Assembly: GCF_014204945.1 (NCBI RefSeq)
Contig: NZ_JACHMN010000003.1
Location: 1,488,001-1,552,000, forward strand
Source of the DNA: Allocatelliglobosispora scoriae
GTDB lineage: Bacteria; Actinomycetota; Actinomycetes; Mycobacteriales; Micromonosporaceae
Length of the DNA: 64,000 nucleotides
Direction: 5' to 3'
In this document: positions 42,311 to 52,100 of the stretch, in pieces
How positions within the stretch are numbered: position 1 is the first letter of the stretch
Layout: every line of letters starts with the position of its first letter
Notes under the pieces: generated by a model
What the model saw: the letters and a program-made list of their open reading frames with translations, nothing else
What the model was told of the DNA's origin: nothing
Databases searched by the model: none
Translations under genes and position numbers: made by a program

Positions 42311-42982
42311 TCATGTGGCTGGCCCCGAAACCGTGCGATCGAGCGGGGCGCGCGAAGTGGCGGTGAGGGTGGCGACGAACGCGGCCTGGAGGAGGAGCTC
42401 GCCGACGTTGCCGATCCAGAAGTGGCGGAAGCCCACCGCCGCCGCGACGAACATCGCGATCGCGCCGAGGCAGAGCCACGCCACCCCGGTACGCCGCCAG
42501 ATCGCCGTGCCGACCGCGATGAGCAGCACGATCGTGATGATGGCGGCGATCGGGGGCCCGGACGCGCCCTCGTTGACATAGCGGAGCGTGTCGGCGTACC
42601 CCCGAGGCTGGAGACTCAGGACGGCCAGGTCGGTGGCGACTCCCAGCGCGATGAGCGCGGCCGTGGCCAGGATCGTCGTGATGCGGGCCGGACGGCCTGC
42701 GAACCAGGCCAGGCCGGCGCGGGCCGCGAGGGCGCAGCCGGCGATGACCGCGACCGGCGTGAAGAGGTCGTGGATCCAGTAGCGGGCCGCGTTGATCGTC
42801 TCCAGGGTCGCGCCGAAGCCGACGAACCGGCCCACGGCGACCGCCGCGTTGTCATAGGCGATCGCGGCGCAGAGCCCGGCGACGAGCACCGCGACGGGTC
42901 CGGCGGCGGCCCGGTGGCGCAGGGCGAGAACGGCGAGCGCGACGAGGAGCAGGGCGATAACCGCCAGCGCTGCCGAGATCAT
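42311..42982 (-). CDS. Hypothetical membrane protein
   Basis: 223 residues with about six or seven hydrophobic helices separated by short basic loops; family not recognised. 'SRAPLDRTVSGPAT' forms the soluble tail. The ATG at 42982 starts directly with the first helix; ribosome site weak (AGGCG). Its 3' end touches decayed family D sequence, so part of the tail may be repeat-derived. Confidence 0.6.
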   Translation of the reverse strand: MISAALAVIALLLVALAVLALRHRAAAGPVAVLVAGLCAAIAYDNAAVAVGRFVGFGATLETINAARYWIHDLFTPVAVIAGCALAARAGLAWFAGRPARITTILATAALIALGVATDLAVLSLQPRGYADTLRYVNEGASGPPIAAIITIVLLIAVGTAIWRRTGVAWLCLGAIAMFVAAAVGFRHFWIGNVGELLLQAAFVATLTATSRAPLDRTVSGPAT

Positions 42983-43152
42983 GTCGCCTGCCCGTCGTTT
43001 CGATGGGGGGAACGCTGTTCCGTCACGGGGAAAGGTAATTCTCGCGTGCCTGGTGGCGCAAGGGGTGGCGGATGCCGTTTGTGAAAGACCTCCGTCTGGA
43101 CGGTTGACAACCGGCGGGACCACTGACTTCATTAACGTATCGCTGACGAGAA

Positions 43153-43177
43153 CACTGTTTCGTCTAGCGAAACAGTG
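43153..43177. promoter_or_regulatory. Operator-like inverted repeat upstream of WxL operon
   Basis: Perfect 10-bp arms CACTGTTTCG/CGAAACAGTG around TCTAG, seven bases before the ribosome site of the WxL gene. A TTGACA lies at 43104-43109, but the -10 is unclear (CTTCAT/TTCATT about 17-18 bases on). The inverted repeat could bind a TetR-type regulator or, in RNA, hide the ribosome site. Confidence 0.5.
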
Positions 43178-43192
43178 GAGAAGGGAGGTTCT

Positions 43193-44851
43193 ATGCGAAG
43201 GAAGTATGCGGTTGTTGCCGGCAGTTTCGCTGTCGTCACCGCACTCGGTCTGGCCGGTTCACCGGCGCAGGCCTACGGGCCGACGGCGAATTCGCTGGGC
43301 TGCCGGCTCTACTTCGGCGATACGGGTACGGGCACCTCGCCCACGACGTGGAACGACACCTACGGACTGACTGTGGCACCGGCGCAGCCGACGCCCGGGC
43401 AGACCGTGACCGTCACCTTCACGGCGGCGGCCGGTGTCACCAACGGACCCGCACCACTCAACGCCGGTGATGTCCCGGTGATCGTGAAGGTGGCCCTCGG
43501 CGGGTCGCAGTCCGGCACCGTGAACCTGAACCTGGCCGCCTATCCGGCATCGGCGAAGGCGGGTTACGTCCCGCTCGGCCCGATCACCGCGACGGGGACG
43601 TTCGTGGCGGGTGCGGGAGCGGGTGCCGCGACCGCCACGGTCAGCCAGATCAAGTTCGCCAACGCCACGGCGGCCACCTACTGCTCGGACGCAGGGGATC
43701 GCGATCAGAAGGCGAGCCCGCAGCCGAGCACGATCGTGGAGTCCTTCAGCGTCTTCAACGGTTCGGCGAGCGTCACCGCGGTGACCGGACAGACCGTTAC
43801 GACGCATGCCCGCGCGGGTAACGCCATCACCTTCGCGGTCTCGGGCCTCGCGCCCGGTGCCACGCTCTCCGCCTCCCTCAAGGACGCGGCCGGGGCCGGC
43901 ACCGGCGAGGGCACCGGAACGGGCACCACCAACGCATCCGGCGCGGGCACGGGGACGCTGACCGTACCGGCGGGCGCCACGACGGGAGCGCGGACGATCG
44001 CGATCTCCGACGGCGTCAACACCGTGGTCGCACCACTGACCATCCTCGGCGCACCGACCGTCTCCATCAACCCCGGTGGTGGCGGAACGGGCACCGCGGT
44101 GGCGGTGAGCGGCACCAACTGGAACCCCGGCAGCACCGTGGCGATCGGTGGCTACAAGGCGCTCGCCGGACCGCCGCCGCCCAGCCCCACGGGGGACGCG
44201 CCGATCTCGGTGACGGCCTCGGCGAGCGGTGGCATCAGCGGCACGTTCACCGTCAACGACAGCACCACGGCTTACCTCGGCGCTTCGTCGGGCGTGGGCC
44301 CCGGCACCCTCTTCGCCATCGCGACCTGGTCGGCCTCGGCCGATGCCTGTGTCGCGAAGACCGGCGCGGCGGCCACCGGGCAGTGCGCGCTGACCTACAA
44401 CCTGTCGCAGATCGTCACCGCGGGCAACCTCGCGATGGCCCGCGCGGCCGGTACCAGCAACATCGCCCTGACGGGCGTGACCCTGAACGGCACCGTCCAC
44501 ACGAGCACCGGCAACCTCTCGGTGATCACCGTGACGGACTATCGCGGCAGCACCTTCGGCTGGAGCCTGGTCGGGACCCTCTCCGACTTCACCGGCACCC
44601 CCGGCGGCACCATCCCGAAGGCGAACCTGTCCTGGACCCCGGTCTGCGTCGGGACCCCCGGTGCGACGAACGCGGTGACCGCCGCGGCCGGCTCCGCCGG
44701 TCCGGTGAACTCCGCGACGTTGTGCTCGGCCCCGGCCAGCGCGACCGGTACCGGTGGCAGCTTCGACGCCTCCGCGGCGCTCGCCCTCTCCGTGCCCGCG
44801 AACCAGCTGGCCGGAGCCTATTCGGCGACGCTCACGATCACGTTGAGCTGA
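43193..44851 (+). CDS. Secreted WxL-domain surface protein
   Basis: 552 residues. Signal peptide ending 'GSPAQAYG'. The body is Ala/Thr/Gly-rich beta sandwich, with an Ig/IPT-like unit 'VAVSGTNWNPGSTVAIGGY' around residue 310. The last ~190 residues resemble a WxL domain: first motif in 'STFGWSLVGTLSDF', later 'NLSWTPVCVG', ending 'AGAYSATLTITLS'. WxL domains bind peptidoglycan non-covalently in Firmicutes and usually sit beside a DUF916 protein, which is the next gene here. GGGAGG precedes the ATG. The following intercistronic hairpin could give this gene higher expression than the rest. Confidence 0.72.
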   Translation: MRRKYAVVAGSFAVVTALGLAGSPAQAYGPTANSLGCRLYFGDTGTGTSPTTWNDTYGLTVAPAQPTPGQTVTVTFTAAAGVTNGPAPLNAGDVPVIVKVALGGSQSGTVNLNLAAYPASAKAGYVPLGPITATGTFVAGAGAGAATATVSQIKFANATAATYCSDAGDRDQKASPQPSTIVESFSVFNGSASVTAVTGQTVTTHARAGNAITFAVSGLAPGATLSASLKDAAGAGTGEGTGTGTTNASGAGTGTLTVPAGATTGARTIAISDGVNTVVAPLTILGAPTVSINPGGGGTGTAVAVSGTNWNPGSTVAIGGYKALAGPPPPSPTGDAPISVTASASGGISGTFTVNDSTTAYLGASSGVGPGTLFAIATWSASADACVAKTGAAATGQCALTYNLSQIVTAGNLAMARAAGTSNIALTGVTLNGTVHTSTGNLSVITVTDYRGSTFGWSLVGTLSDFTGTPGGTIPKANLSWTPVCVGTPGATNAVTAAAGSAGPVNSATLCSAPASATGTGGSFDASAALALSVPANQLAGAYSATLTITLS

Positions 44852-44863
44852 CCCGTAGATACA

Positions 44864-44896
44864 CCGGTGGGGGCGGGCGCTATCCGTCCCCACCGG
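44864..44896 (+). terminator. Intercistronic hairpin between WxL and DUF916 genes
   Basis: Stem of 13 pairs (CCGGTGGGGGCGG with CCGTCCCCACCGG, one G-U) 12 bases after the WxL stop and 35 bases before the next start. Probably a partial terminator or stabiliser of the WxL message. Confidence 0.55.
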
Positions 44897-44930
44897 CTCC
44901 ACCCCATCCAACACCTCGGGGAGACGGCTG

Positions 44931-45875
44931 ATGACTCGACGGTCGCGCCTGGCGTCGGCGCTGGTGGCCGCCAGCGCGCTCGTACTGCTGCCCGCGCTGC
45001 CCGGCCACGCCGCGGGCAACGGCCGCTGGTCGGTGACGCCGACCCCGCCCGCGGTCGCGGGCCCCGCGCCGCGCGTCTACTTCTTCCTGGAGTCGCCGCC
45101 CGGCCAGACCGTGCTCGACTCGGTACGCGTCGCCAACGTCAGCGACAAGCCCCTGACCTTCCTGATCTACGGCGCCGACGCGTTCAACACCGCCACCGAC
45201 GGCGGCTTCGGACTCGCCGCGGCGACGGATCCCCAGCACGGCATCGGCTCCTGGACCAGCGTCTCGGCGACCACCGTCGTCATCCCGGCGAAGAGCCAGA
45301 GCGACATCCCCTTCACCATCACCGTGCCGCCCAACGCCCCGCCCGGCGATCACGTCGGCGGCATCGTCGCCGGTGAGGCCGTACCGAGCGGGCAGACCAG
45401 CGACGGCGGCATGACGGTCAACGTGCGCCAGGCCGTCGCGGCCCGCGTCTATCTGCGGGTGAGCGGCGCGGCGGTGCCCGGGCTCGCCGTCTCGGACCTG
45501 CGGGCGAGCGGTGACGAGCTCTCCTACACGCTCGCCAACACCGGCAACGTGCACCTGGTGCCGACGATCTCGGTGCGGTCGTCCGGGCTCTTCGGGCACG
45601 GCGTGCGGCAGACCGGTGCGGTGCCGCAGCTCGATCTGGTGCCGGGCGCGGTGACGAGACTGCGGTCCGGGCTCGCCGGCGCCTGGCCGGTCGACATCGT
45701 GACGACCAAGGTCACCGTGACCGCCGAGGGCGGGGTCACCACCAGCTCCTCGACGACGGTCCTGCTCGGCGTCTGGCCGGCCCTCGCGGTCCTGCTCCTC
45801 GCCGCGCTGCTCGCGGTCTGGCTGGTCCGCCGCCGGGTCCGGGCCCGCCGCCTGCGCCCGAGGCGGCTCGTATGA
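44931..45875 (+). CDS. DUF916-type WxL-interacting protein
   Basis: 314 residues. Signal peptide to ~residue 28, then two beta-sandwich units: 'PRVYFFLESPPGQTVLDSVRVANVSDKPLTF', 'VVIPAKSQSDIPFTITVPPNAPPGDHVGGIVAG', then 'LRASGDELSYTLANTGNVHLVPTISV', which are the DUF916 and DUF3324-like parts of WxL-interacting proteins. A C-terminal transmembrane helix and basic tail ('VRRRVRARRLRPRRLV') anchor it. In Firmicutes these proteins hold WxL proteins at the cell wall. The stop overlaps the next gene by ATGA. Confidence 0.78.
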   Translation: MTRRSRLASALVAASALVLLPALPGHAAGNGRWSVTPTPPAVAGPAPRVYFFLESPPGQTVLDSVRVANVSDKPLTFLIYGADAFNTATDGGFGLAAATDPQHGIGSWTSVSATTVVIPAKSQSDIPFTITVPPNAPPGDHVGGIVAGEAVPSGQTSDGGMTVNVRQAVAARVYLRVSGAAVPGLAVSDLRASGDELSYTLANTGNVHLVPTISVRSSGLFGHGVRQTGAVPQLDLVPGAVTRLRSGLAGAWPVDIVTTKVTVTAEGGVTTSSSTTVLLGVWPALAVLLLAALLAVWLVRRRVRARRLRPRRLV

Positions 45876-47083
45876 GGGCACTCTCCGTCCTGTGTGGAGC
45901 GCTGCTCGCGCTGGCACTCCCGGTCCCGGCCGCCAACCCCCTCGGGGGTACGCCCACCGCCACCGCCCCGCAGCTCCCGTCACGTTTTGCAGCAAACCGT
46001 GGCTTCGCGCGCGGAAATGGCCACGTTTTGCTGCAAAACGTGACGCGATCTTGGGCGGCGGCGGCGGCTGCTGCTGCGGATGGGCGGAGTGTGGTGCTGA
46101 GCGTGCCGAAAGCCATTCCGGGGGACGTGATCCGGGCCACCGGGACCGGATGGCCGGGCGGGCAGCTGATCCAGATCGTGACCTGTGGTGAGCTCGCCCT
46201 ACCGGGGTCGTCGTCGTGTGACATGCCCGGGGCGATCGCCACCACGGTCAAGGGTGACGGGACGTTCGCGCTCGACATCGTCATCGGGGACCCGCCCCGG
46301 CCGTGCCCGTGCGTGGTGCATGTCGCCAGCGTCGGGGCGGGGGAGGCCGGGCACGTCGACAGTCCCATCGAGATCGTCGGGCACAAGACCGGTCCCACGC
46401 CGGTGCCGGGGCGGACCAGCACCGTGCTGGAGGTGATCGAGGCGCGGCTCACCGGCGGCGGCTCGGTCTCGGCGTGGTTCGGCGGAGCGCAGCACCGGAC
46501 GCTCGTCTACACCATCCGCAACGCCGGTCCGGGCGCGGTGACCGGGGTGCCGCTGACCGTCCGGGTCGGGCGCTCCGAGGACGCCGTCCCCGCGCCGTCG
46601 ACGGGCGAGCTCCGGGCGGGGCAGACCCGCACCTACGAGGTGGCGGTGACGATTCCGTTCGCCGCGTTCGGGGACTACCCGGTCACCGTCGAGGTGGCGG
46701 GGGCCGGGCGGGCGCGGGCGGTGCACTCGGCGTACCCGTGGGGATTGGTTTTGGTCAATCTTTTGGGGTTGGTCCTGATCGCGGTGGGAGTCGCGCGGCG
46801 CGTGCGGCGGGTGCGCGTGCGAGGCCACGGACCGGCGCTCGCCGCCGATGCCGACGTGCTGCTGCCCTCGGTCGTACGCGTCCCGTCGCTCGGCGCCTAC
46901 CTCGTCTTCGACGACGCACCCGGCACCGGTCGGCTGCGACGGCTCTCGGGCGGCCAGCTCGCCACCCCGGACCTGCGGGAACTGCTCGAACACCGGCCGG
47001 AGTCCGCGAGCGCCGTCGTGGATCTGGAAGCGCTCGACGACTACCTGGCGGCTCGCCAATCGGAGGGGGTGACCCGTGGATAG
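45872..47083 (+). CDS. Membrane-anchored neocarzinostatin-fold protein carrying an in-frame palindromic repeat
   Basis: 403 residues. Signal peptide, then residues 36-57 are translated from a complete 66-bp family B repeat ('SRFAANRGFARGNGHVLLQN'). A neocarzinostatin-like immunoglobulin fold follows ('VVLSVPKAIPGDVIRATGTGWPGG', 'QIVTCGEL', 'SSSCDMPGA', 'PPRPCPCVVHVASV', with its two disulfide pairs). A CARDB-like unit ('TLVYTIRNAGPGAVTGVPLTVRVG') and one transmembrane helix ('LVLVNLLGLVLIAVGVARRV') come next. A cytosolic tail of ~90 residues with 'PSLGAYLVFDDAPG' completes it. Coupled to both neighbours: ATGA at its start and 8 bases of overlap at its end. Confidence 0.7.
   Translation: MRALSVLCGALLALALPVPAANPLGGTPTATAPQLPSRFAANRGFARGNGHVLLQNVTRSWAAAAAAAADGRSVVLSVPKAIPGDVIRATGTGWPGGQLIQIVTCGELALPGSSSCDMPGAIATTVKGDGTFALDIVIGDPPRPCPCVVHVASVGAGEAGHVDSPIEIVGHKTGPTPVPGRTSTVLEVIEARLTGGGSVSAWFGGAQHRTLVYTIRNAGPGAVTGVPLTVRVGRSEDAVPAPSTGELRAGQTRTYEVAVTIPFAAFGDYPVTVEVAGAGRARAVHSAYPWGLVLVNLLGLVLIAVGVARRVRRVRVRGHGPALAADADVLLPSVVRVPSLGAYLVFDDAPGTGRLRRLSGGQLATPDLRELLEHRPESASAVVDLEALDDYLAARQSEGVTRG
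45979..46044. repeat. Family B 66-bp palindromic repeat, copy B4, inside a coding sequence
   Basis: Same length and arms as B1-B3, with a few mismatches between arms (AAACCGTGG versus CCACGTTTT). 66 is a multiple of three, so the host frame is kept; the encoded segment lies just after the signal peptide. Confidence 0.9.
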
Positions 47084-48407
47084 GACGGTGGTCCTGCGGA
47101 CGGCGGCTGCGGCGGTCGTCGCGGCGGTGGCGTTCACCGGCTGCTCGGCGGTGATGCCCGGCGCCCTCGACCAGCAGCCGGTCCAGGTCGAGGGGGTCGG
47201 TCCCGGTGTCACCGCCGACTCGGTGAAGGTCGTCTTCGTCGGCGTCGACCTCGGCAGGACGAGTCAGCTCACCGGCTTCACCAGCGTCGACGCCGGTGAC
47301 CCCGCCAAGCAGGTGAAGGCGCTGGAGACCTGGGTCAACGCCAACGGCGGCATCGCCGGGCGCAAGCTGGAGGCGGTGTTCCGGTCCTACGAGGCGAGCA
47401 ACGACTCACCCGCCGCCGAGGAGAAGCTCTGCAACCAGATCACCCAGGACGACCAGGCCTTCGCCGTCGTGCTGACCGGGCAGTTCCAGTCCAACGCGCG
47501 ACCCTGCTACGCCCAGCGGCGTACGCTCGTGCTCGACGCGACGCTCGTCGCCACCGACGACGCGACCTACCAGCGCCTCTCGCCCTACCTGTGGGCACCG
47601 AGCTTCCCCGCCTATGACGAGTTCGTGAGCGCGTTCCTGTCGAGCCTGGGCGAGCAGCGGTATTTCGAGGGGCAGTCGCAGGCCGGGGTCGTCGCGGCGG
47701 ACACGCCGATCAACCGGGCCGCCTACGACGCGTTCGCCGAGCCGCAGCTCGCCGCCGCGGGCGTCACCGCGACGGTCTCCTGGATCGACACGACCGACCT
47801 CGGCACCCTCAACGCCGGGCTCAACCAGGCCGCGATCGACTTCCGCAGCAAGGGCATCAACCGGGTGCTCTTCCTCGGCGGCGCCCGGATGGCCGCCTTC
47901 TTCCTCACCGCCGCGGCCGCGCAGGACTTCACGGCGCGCTACGCCATCAGCAGCTTCGACAACCCGACCTTCCTCGTCAACAACCCGTCGACGATCCCGG
48001 CCGCCTCGCTCGTCGACATGATCGGGATCGGCTTCAACCCGAGCCAGGACGTGCCCGACAACGGGTACGCCTTCCCGGCGACCGAGGCGGAGAAGGCCTG
48101 CGTCGGCATCTACGCCGCCGCCGGGCAGTCCTTCAAGACCCGGGAGAACGCCCGGGTGGCGCTGCCCTACTGCGACGCCGCGCTGCTGCTGCACAGGGCG
48201 TCGCGGGACCTCGGCGCCAACCTCAACGCCGCCGCGTTCGGCCGGGCCGCGCAGGCCCTCGGCACCGGCTACGCACCGGCCGCCGGGTTCGCCGGGCTGC
48301 TCGACCCGAAGCGCCACGCCGCCGCCAACGGCTACCGGGTGATGGCCTTCGACACCGGATGCGGCTGCTTCGCCTACCGCGGCCCGGAGGTGCCCTTTGC
48401 CCGCTGA
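47076..48407 (+). CDS. Branched-chain-amino-acid-type ABC transporter substrate-binding lipoprotein
   Basis: 443 residues. Lipobox 'AVAFTGC'. The rest follows the Leu/Ile/Val-binding protein fold (Peripla_BP_6): 'LETWVNANGGIAGRKLEAVFRSYEASND', 'AFAVVLTGQFQSNARPCYAQ', 'GVVAADTPINRAAYDAF', 'NRVLFLGGARMAAFFLTAA'. The ligand could be an amino acid, amide or small aromatic. GTG start at 47076 with GGAGGGGG upstream, overlapping the previous gene by 8 bases. Unusual to find it coupled to a WxL module. Confidence 0.82.
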   Translation: MDRTVVLRTAAAAVVAAVAFTGCSAVMPGALDQQPVQVEGVGPGVTADSVKVVFVGVDLGRTSQLTGFTSVDAGDPAKQVKALETWVNANGGIAGRKLEAVFRSYEASNDSPAAEEKLCNQITQDDQAFAVVLTGQFQSNARPCYAQRRTLVLDATLVATDDATYQRLSPYLWAPSFPAYDEFVSAFLSSLGEQRYFEGQSQAGVVAADTPINRAAYDAFAEPQLAAAGVTATVSWIDTTDLGTLNAGLNQAAIDFRSKGINRVLFLGGARMAAFFLTAAAAQDFTARYAISSFDNPTFLVNNPSTIPAASLVDMIGIGFNPSQDVPDNGYAFPATEAEKACVGIYAAAGQSFKTRENARVALPYCDAALLLHRASRDLGANLNAAAFGRAAQALGTGYAPAAGFAGLLDPKRHAAANGYRVMAFDTGCGCFAYRGPEVPFAR

Positions 48408-49116
48408 CGCGCTCACCGCCACCTCGATACACTGCTCCTACGGCGCGGTGCAGGTCCTCTTCGGACTCACGATGCGGGTCGCACCCGGGGAGACCGTCGC
48501 CGTCTGCGGACCCAACGGGGTCGGCAAGTCGACGCTGCTGCGGGTCCTGTCGGGCCTGCTGCGCCCCAGCTCCGGCACGGTCGAGCTCGCCGGCGCCGAC
48601 ATCACCCGGGTCCCGGCCGTCCGCCGGGTGCGCCTCGGCCTGAGCACCGTCGTGGGCCAGGCCGCGTTCGGCTCGCTCTCCGTCCTCGACAACCTGCGCA
48701 TCCACGGGTACGCCGGCAGTCGCACCGACACCCGCCACGGCGTCGACGCCGCCCTCGCCGTCTTCCCCCGCCTGGCCCAGCGGGCGCACCAACCGGCGTC
48801 CACCCTCTCCGGCGGGGAACGGCAGATGCTCGTCCTCGCCAAGGCGCTGGTGCAGCGGCCGACGGTGCTCCTCATCGACGAGCTCTCCCTCGGCCTCGCC
48901 CCGATCGTCGTCGGCGGCCTGATGGAGATGGTGCGCCGCCTCAACGCCACCGGCATGACCGTCGTCGTCGTGGAGCAGTCCGTCAACGTCGCGCTCGCCC
49001 TCGCCGACCGGCTCTACTTCCTGGAGAAGGGCACGGTCGCCGCCGAGCACACCGCGGCCGAGCTCGCCGGGCGCCCGGAACTGGTGCGCTCCCTGATGCT
49101 GGGCGGACAAGCATGA
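48397..49116 (+). CDS. ABC transporter ATP-binding protein, LivF type
   Basis: 239 residues: Walker A 'GPNGVGKST', signature 'LSGGE', Walker B 'VLLIDELSLGL' and H-loop position 'VVEQSVNVA' (Gln-Ser where many have His, as in LivF). TTG start at 48397 with GGAGG six bases upstream, overlapping the SBP gene by 11 bases. Its stop overlaps the next start (ATGA). Confidence 0.85.
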   Translation: MPADALTATSIHCSYGAVQVLFGLTMRVAPGETVAVCGPNGVGKSTLLRVLSGLLRPSSGTVELAGADITRVPAVRRVRLGLSTVVGQAAFGSLSVLDNLRIHGYAGSRTDTRHGVDAALAVFPRLAQRAHQPASTLSGGERQMLVLAKALVQRPTVLLIDELSLGLAPIVVGGLMEMVRRLNATGMTVVVVEQSVNVALALADRLYFLEKGTVAAEHTAAELAGRPELVRSLMLGGQA

Positions 49117-52100
49117 TCGACGCCACGGTCCTGGGCCTGTTCACCGGACTCACCTACGGCCTGCTCGCCGTGGGGCTGGTGCTCGTCTACCGGTCGAGCC
49201 GGTTCCTCAACTTCGCGCACGGCTCCATCGGCGTCTTCGGCGCGGCGGTCCTCGGCAAGCTCGTCAGCGGCTGGGGGGTGCCCTACTGGGCGGCGCTGCC
49301 GGTCGCGCTCGCCGTCGGTGGGGGTGTCGCGGCGATCATTGAAGCAGGTGTCGTACGCCGGCTGCGCGGACGGCCGCACGTCATCGGGATGATCGCGACG
49401 CTGGGGCTGTCACAGTTCGTGCTGATCCTGGCCCTGCTCGTCAACAGCGAGGGGCTGAGCGGGAGCCGCTTCCCGGTGCCGCCGGGGCTGCCGTCGTTCA
49501 CCATCGGGCGTACGCCGATCGGCCCCGCCTTCGTCGCCATGGCCCTGCTGACGCCGGTGCTGCTCGGGGCGCTCGCGCTCTTCCTGCGGCGCAGCCGCCA
49601 CGGGCTGGCGATCCGGGCCGCCGCCGACGCGCCGGACGCCGCAGCGCTCAACGGCATCGGGCCCGGTCGCATGGCCACCCTCGCCTGGGGCATCGCCGGT
49701 GCCGTCGCGGCCTTCTCCGCCGTGCTCGTCACGCCGACGCAGGGCACCCAGTCGATCGAGACCCTCGGCCCGGACCTGCTGCTGCGCGGGCTCGCCGGTG
49801 CCGTCGCCGCCCGGATGTCGTCGCTGCCGATCGCGTTCGCCGCCTGCCTCGGCGTCGGCGTGGTCGAGCAGATCATGCTCGCCGAGGGCGCCGGACGGGG
49901 AGCCGTCGAGCTTGCCCTGGCGCTTTTCATCCTGGTCGCGCTGCTCTCGCAGCCCCGTCTCGGCCGCCGTGACGCCGAGCAGGCACTCTGGCCGCGGCAG
50001 GTGCTCGCGAAGACCGGGCGCACCGGCTGGATCCTCGCACTCGCCGGGCTGCTCGGTGCCGCCGGGCTCGCCTACCTCGTCAGCAACGAGGTCGCGTCGG
50101 TGCTGACGAGCGTCGCCGGGTTCGCCCTGGTCGGGCTCTCGGTGCTCATCGTCACCGGCATCGCCGGGGAGCTGTCGCTGGGCCAGTTCGCGTTCGCCGG
50201 GATCGGTGCCGCCGTCTCACTGCACGCGGCGGCGAGCAGCGGCAACTTCTTCCTCGCCGCCGTCGCCGGGTGCGCTGCCGCCGCGCTCTCGGCCGCGCTC
50301 GTCGGGCTGCCCGCGCTGCGGTTGCGAGGGCTGGCGCTCGCCGCGACGACACTCGCCTTCGCGCTCGCGACCAGTGCGTGGCTGCTGCGGCAGGACTTCC
50401 TGCTCGGCGACGGGCTCGACGCGGCGAAGCCGCAGTGGTCCGGATACACCCTGGTGCTGGCGAAGGACTACTACCTCTTCGCGCTGCTCATGCTCGCGGT
50501 CGGGTTGTTCGTGACGCACAACCTGCGCCGGGGCGGGCTCGGTCGGCTGCTGCTCGCGGTGCGGGACAACGAGGACGCGGCTCGGGCGCTGACCGTCGGG
50601 GTACCGCTGCGGCGGCTGCAGGCCTACGCCGTGGCCGGGGCACTCGCCGGGCTCGGCGGTGTGGTGATCGGTCACGGGCAGAGCCTGCTCACCGTGAACA
50701 GCTTCCCGGCCTCGGCGGGGGTGGACGTGGTGGCGCTGTCGGTCGTCGGCGGGATCGGGCTGCTGAGCGGTCCGCTGCTCGGGTCGGCGTTGCTGATCGG
50801 GGTCCCGGGGCTGGTGGAGCTCGGGATCCCCGGTCAGGCCGCGCTGACAGTGGCGTGGCTGCTCGTCGTGGTGCTGCTGCCCGGCGGGCTCGCCGAGCCG
50901 CTGACGAAGCTCGCAAGATCACCGCAACTCTTCAAGAGTTGGTCCTATCGGGGGCGCGGGCGTCACGCGGGTTCGGCGCGCGGGGGGCCGAGCGTTGCCG
51001 ACGCCGGGCCGGGCCGGAGTGCGGGCGGGGCCGTGCCGACTGCGGCGGAGGCCGGGGCTGGTGGGTCCGCGCGAGACTTTGCTCTGCTTACACCTACGCA
51101 TCACCCGGCGAATCAGGATATCGCCGGACAGCTCGGCGACGGCGCGGGCGGACTGCCGGAGGTGCCGTGGGCGGGCAGCGCCGCGGGTCTCGGCCCGAAG
51201 GCCTATCAGGTGCGGAGTCCCTCGGGGCGCGAGCAGGCGCGTGACGGTGCCGGGGGTGGCGTGTCGGCGTACCAGTCGGGGGTGGGGGAAGAGCGCACCG
51301 CGCGGCCTCGCGGTGTCGCTCGGGTGGAGCCTGCGCGGCGGCTGCCCGCGCGGTCCGCGCCGCTGCCCGTGACCGGTGGCGTGCTGCTGGAGGCGCGTGG
51401 CGTGAGCCGGTCCTTCGGGGGAGTGCGGGCCGTCGCCGGGGTCGACATCCGCGTCGCCGCCGGGGAGGTCGTCGGCATCATCGGACCCAACGGTGCGGGC
51501 AAGACCACCCTGTTCGAGATCATCGCCGGGTTCACCGCGCCCGAGACCGGGTCGATCGGCTTCGCCGGGCGCGATGTCACCCGGCTGAGCCCGCAGCGGC
51601 GGGCTCGGCAGGGGCTCGTCCGGTCCTTTCAGGACGCTCGGCTCTTCCCGACCCTCACCGTGGGGGAGTCCGTGCTCGTCGCGCAGGAGCGGCTCGCGCC
51701 CAGCGGGGTGCTCGCCGGGCTGCTCGGCGCGGGCGGGCCGGAACGGCGCAAGGCGGCCCGCGCGGCCGAGCTGCTGGACCTGCTCGGGCTCGCCGACATC
51801 GCCGACCGCCCGGTGGGGGAGCTCTCCACCGGCACCCGGCGCCTGGTCGAGCTGACCTGCCTGCTCGCCCTGGAACCCGCGCTGCTGCTGCTCGACGAGC
51901 CGTCGTCCGGCGTCTCCCAGGCCGACGGGATCGCCCTCGGCGCCCTGCTGCGCCGCGTCAACACCGAGCTCGGTGTTGCGCTGCTCATCATCGAGCACGA
52001 CCTGCCGCTGCTCGCCTCGCTCGCCGGCCGGATCGTCGCGATGGAGGCCGGTCGGGTCATCGCCGACGGCACCCCCGACGACGTACGCCGCCACCCGGCC

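Noticed and set aside
42311-43132. N-terminal extension of the membrane protein up to 43132
   Set aside because: The added 50 residues are Arg/Pro/Ser-rich with no ribosome site; the ATG at 42982 begins directly with the first helix.
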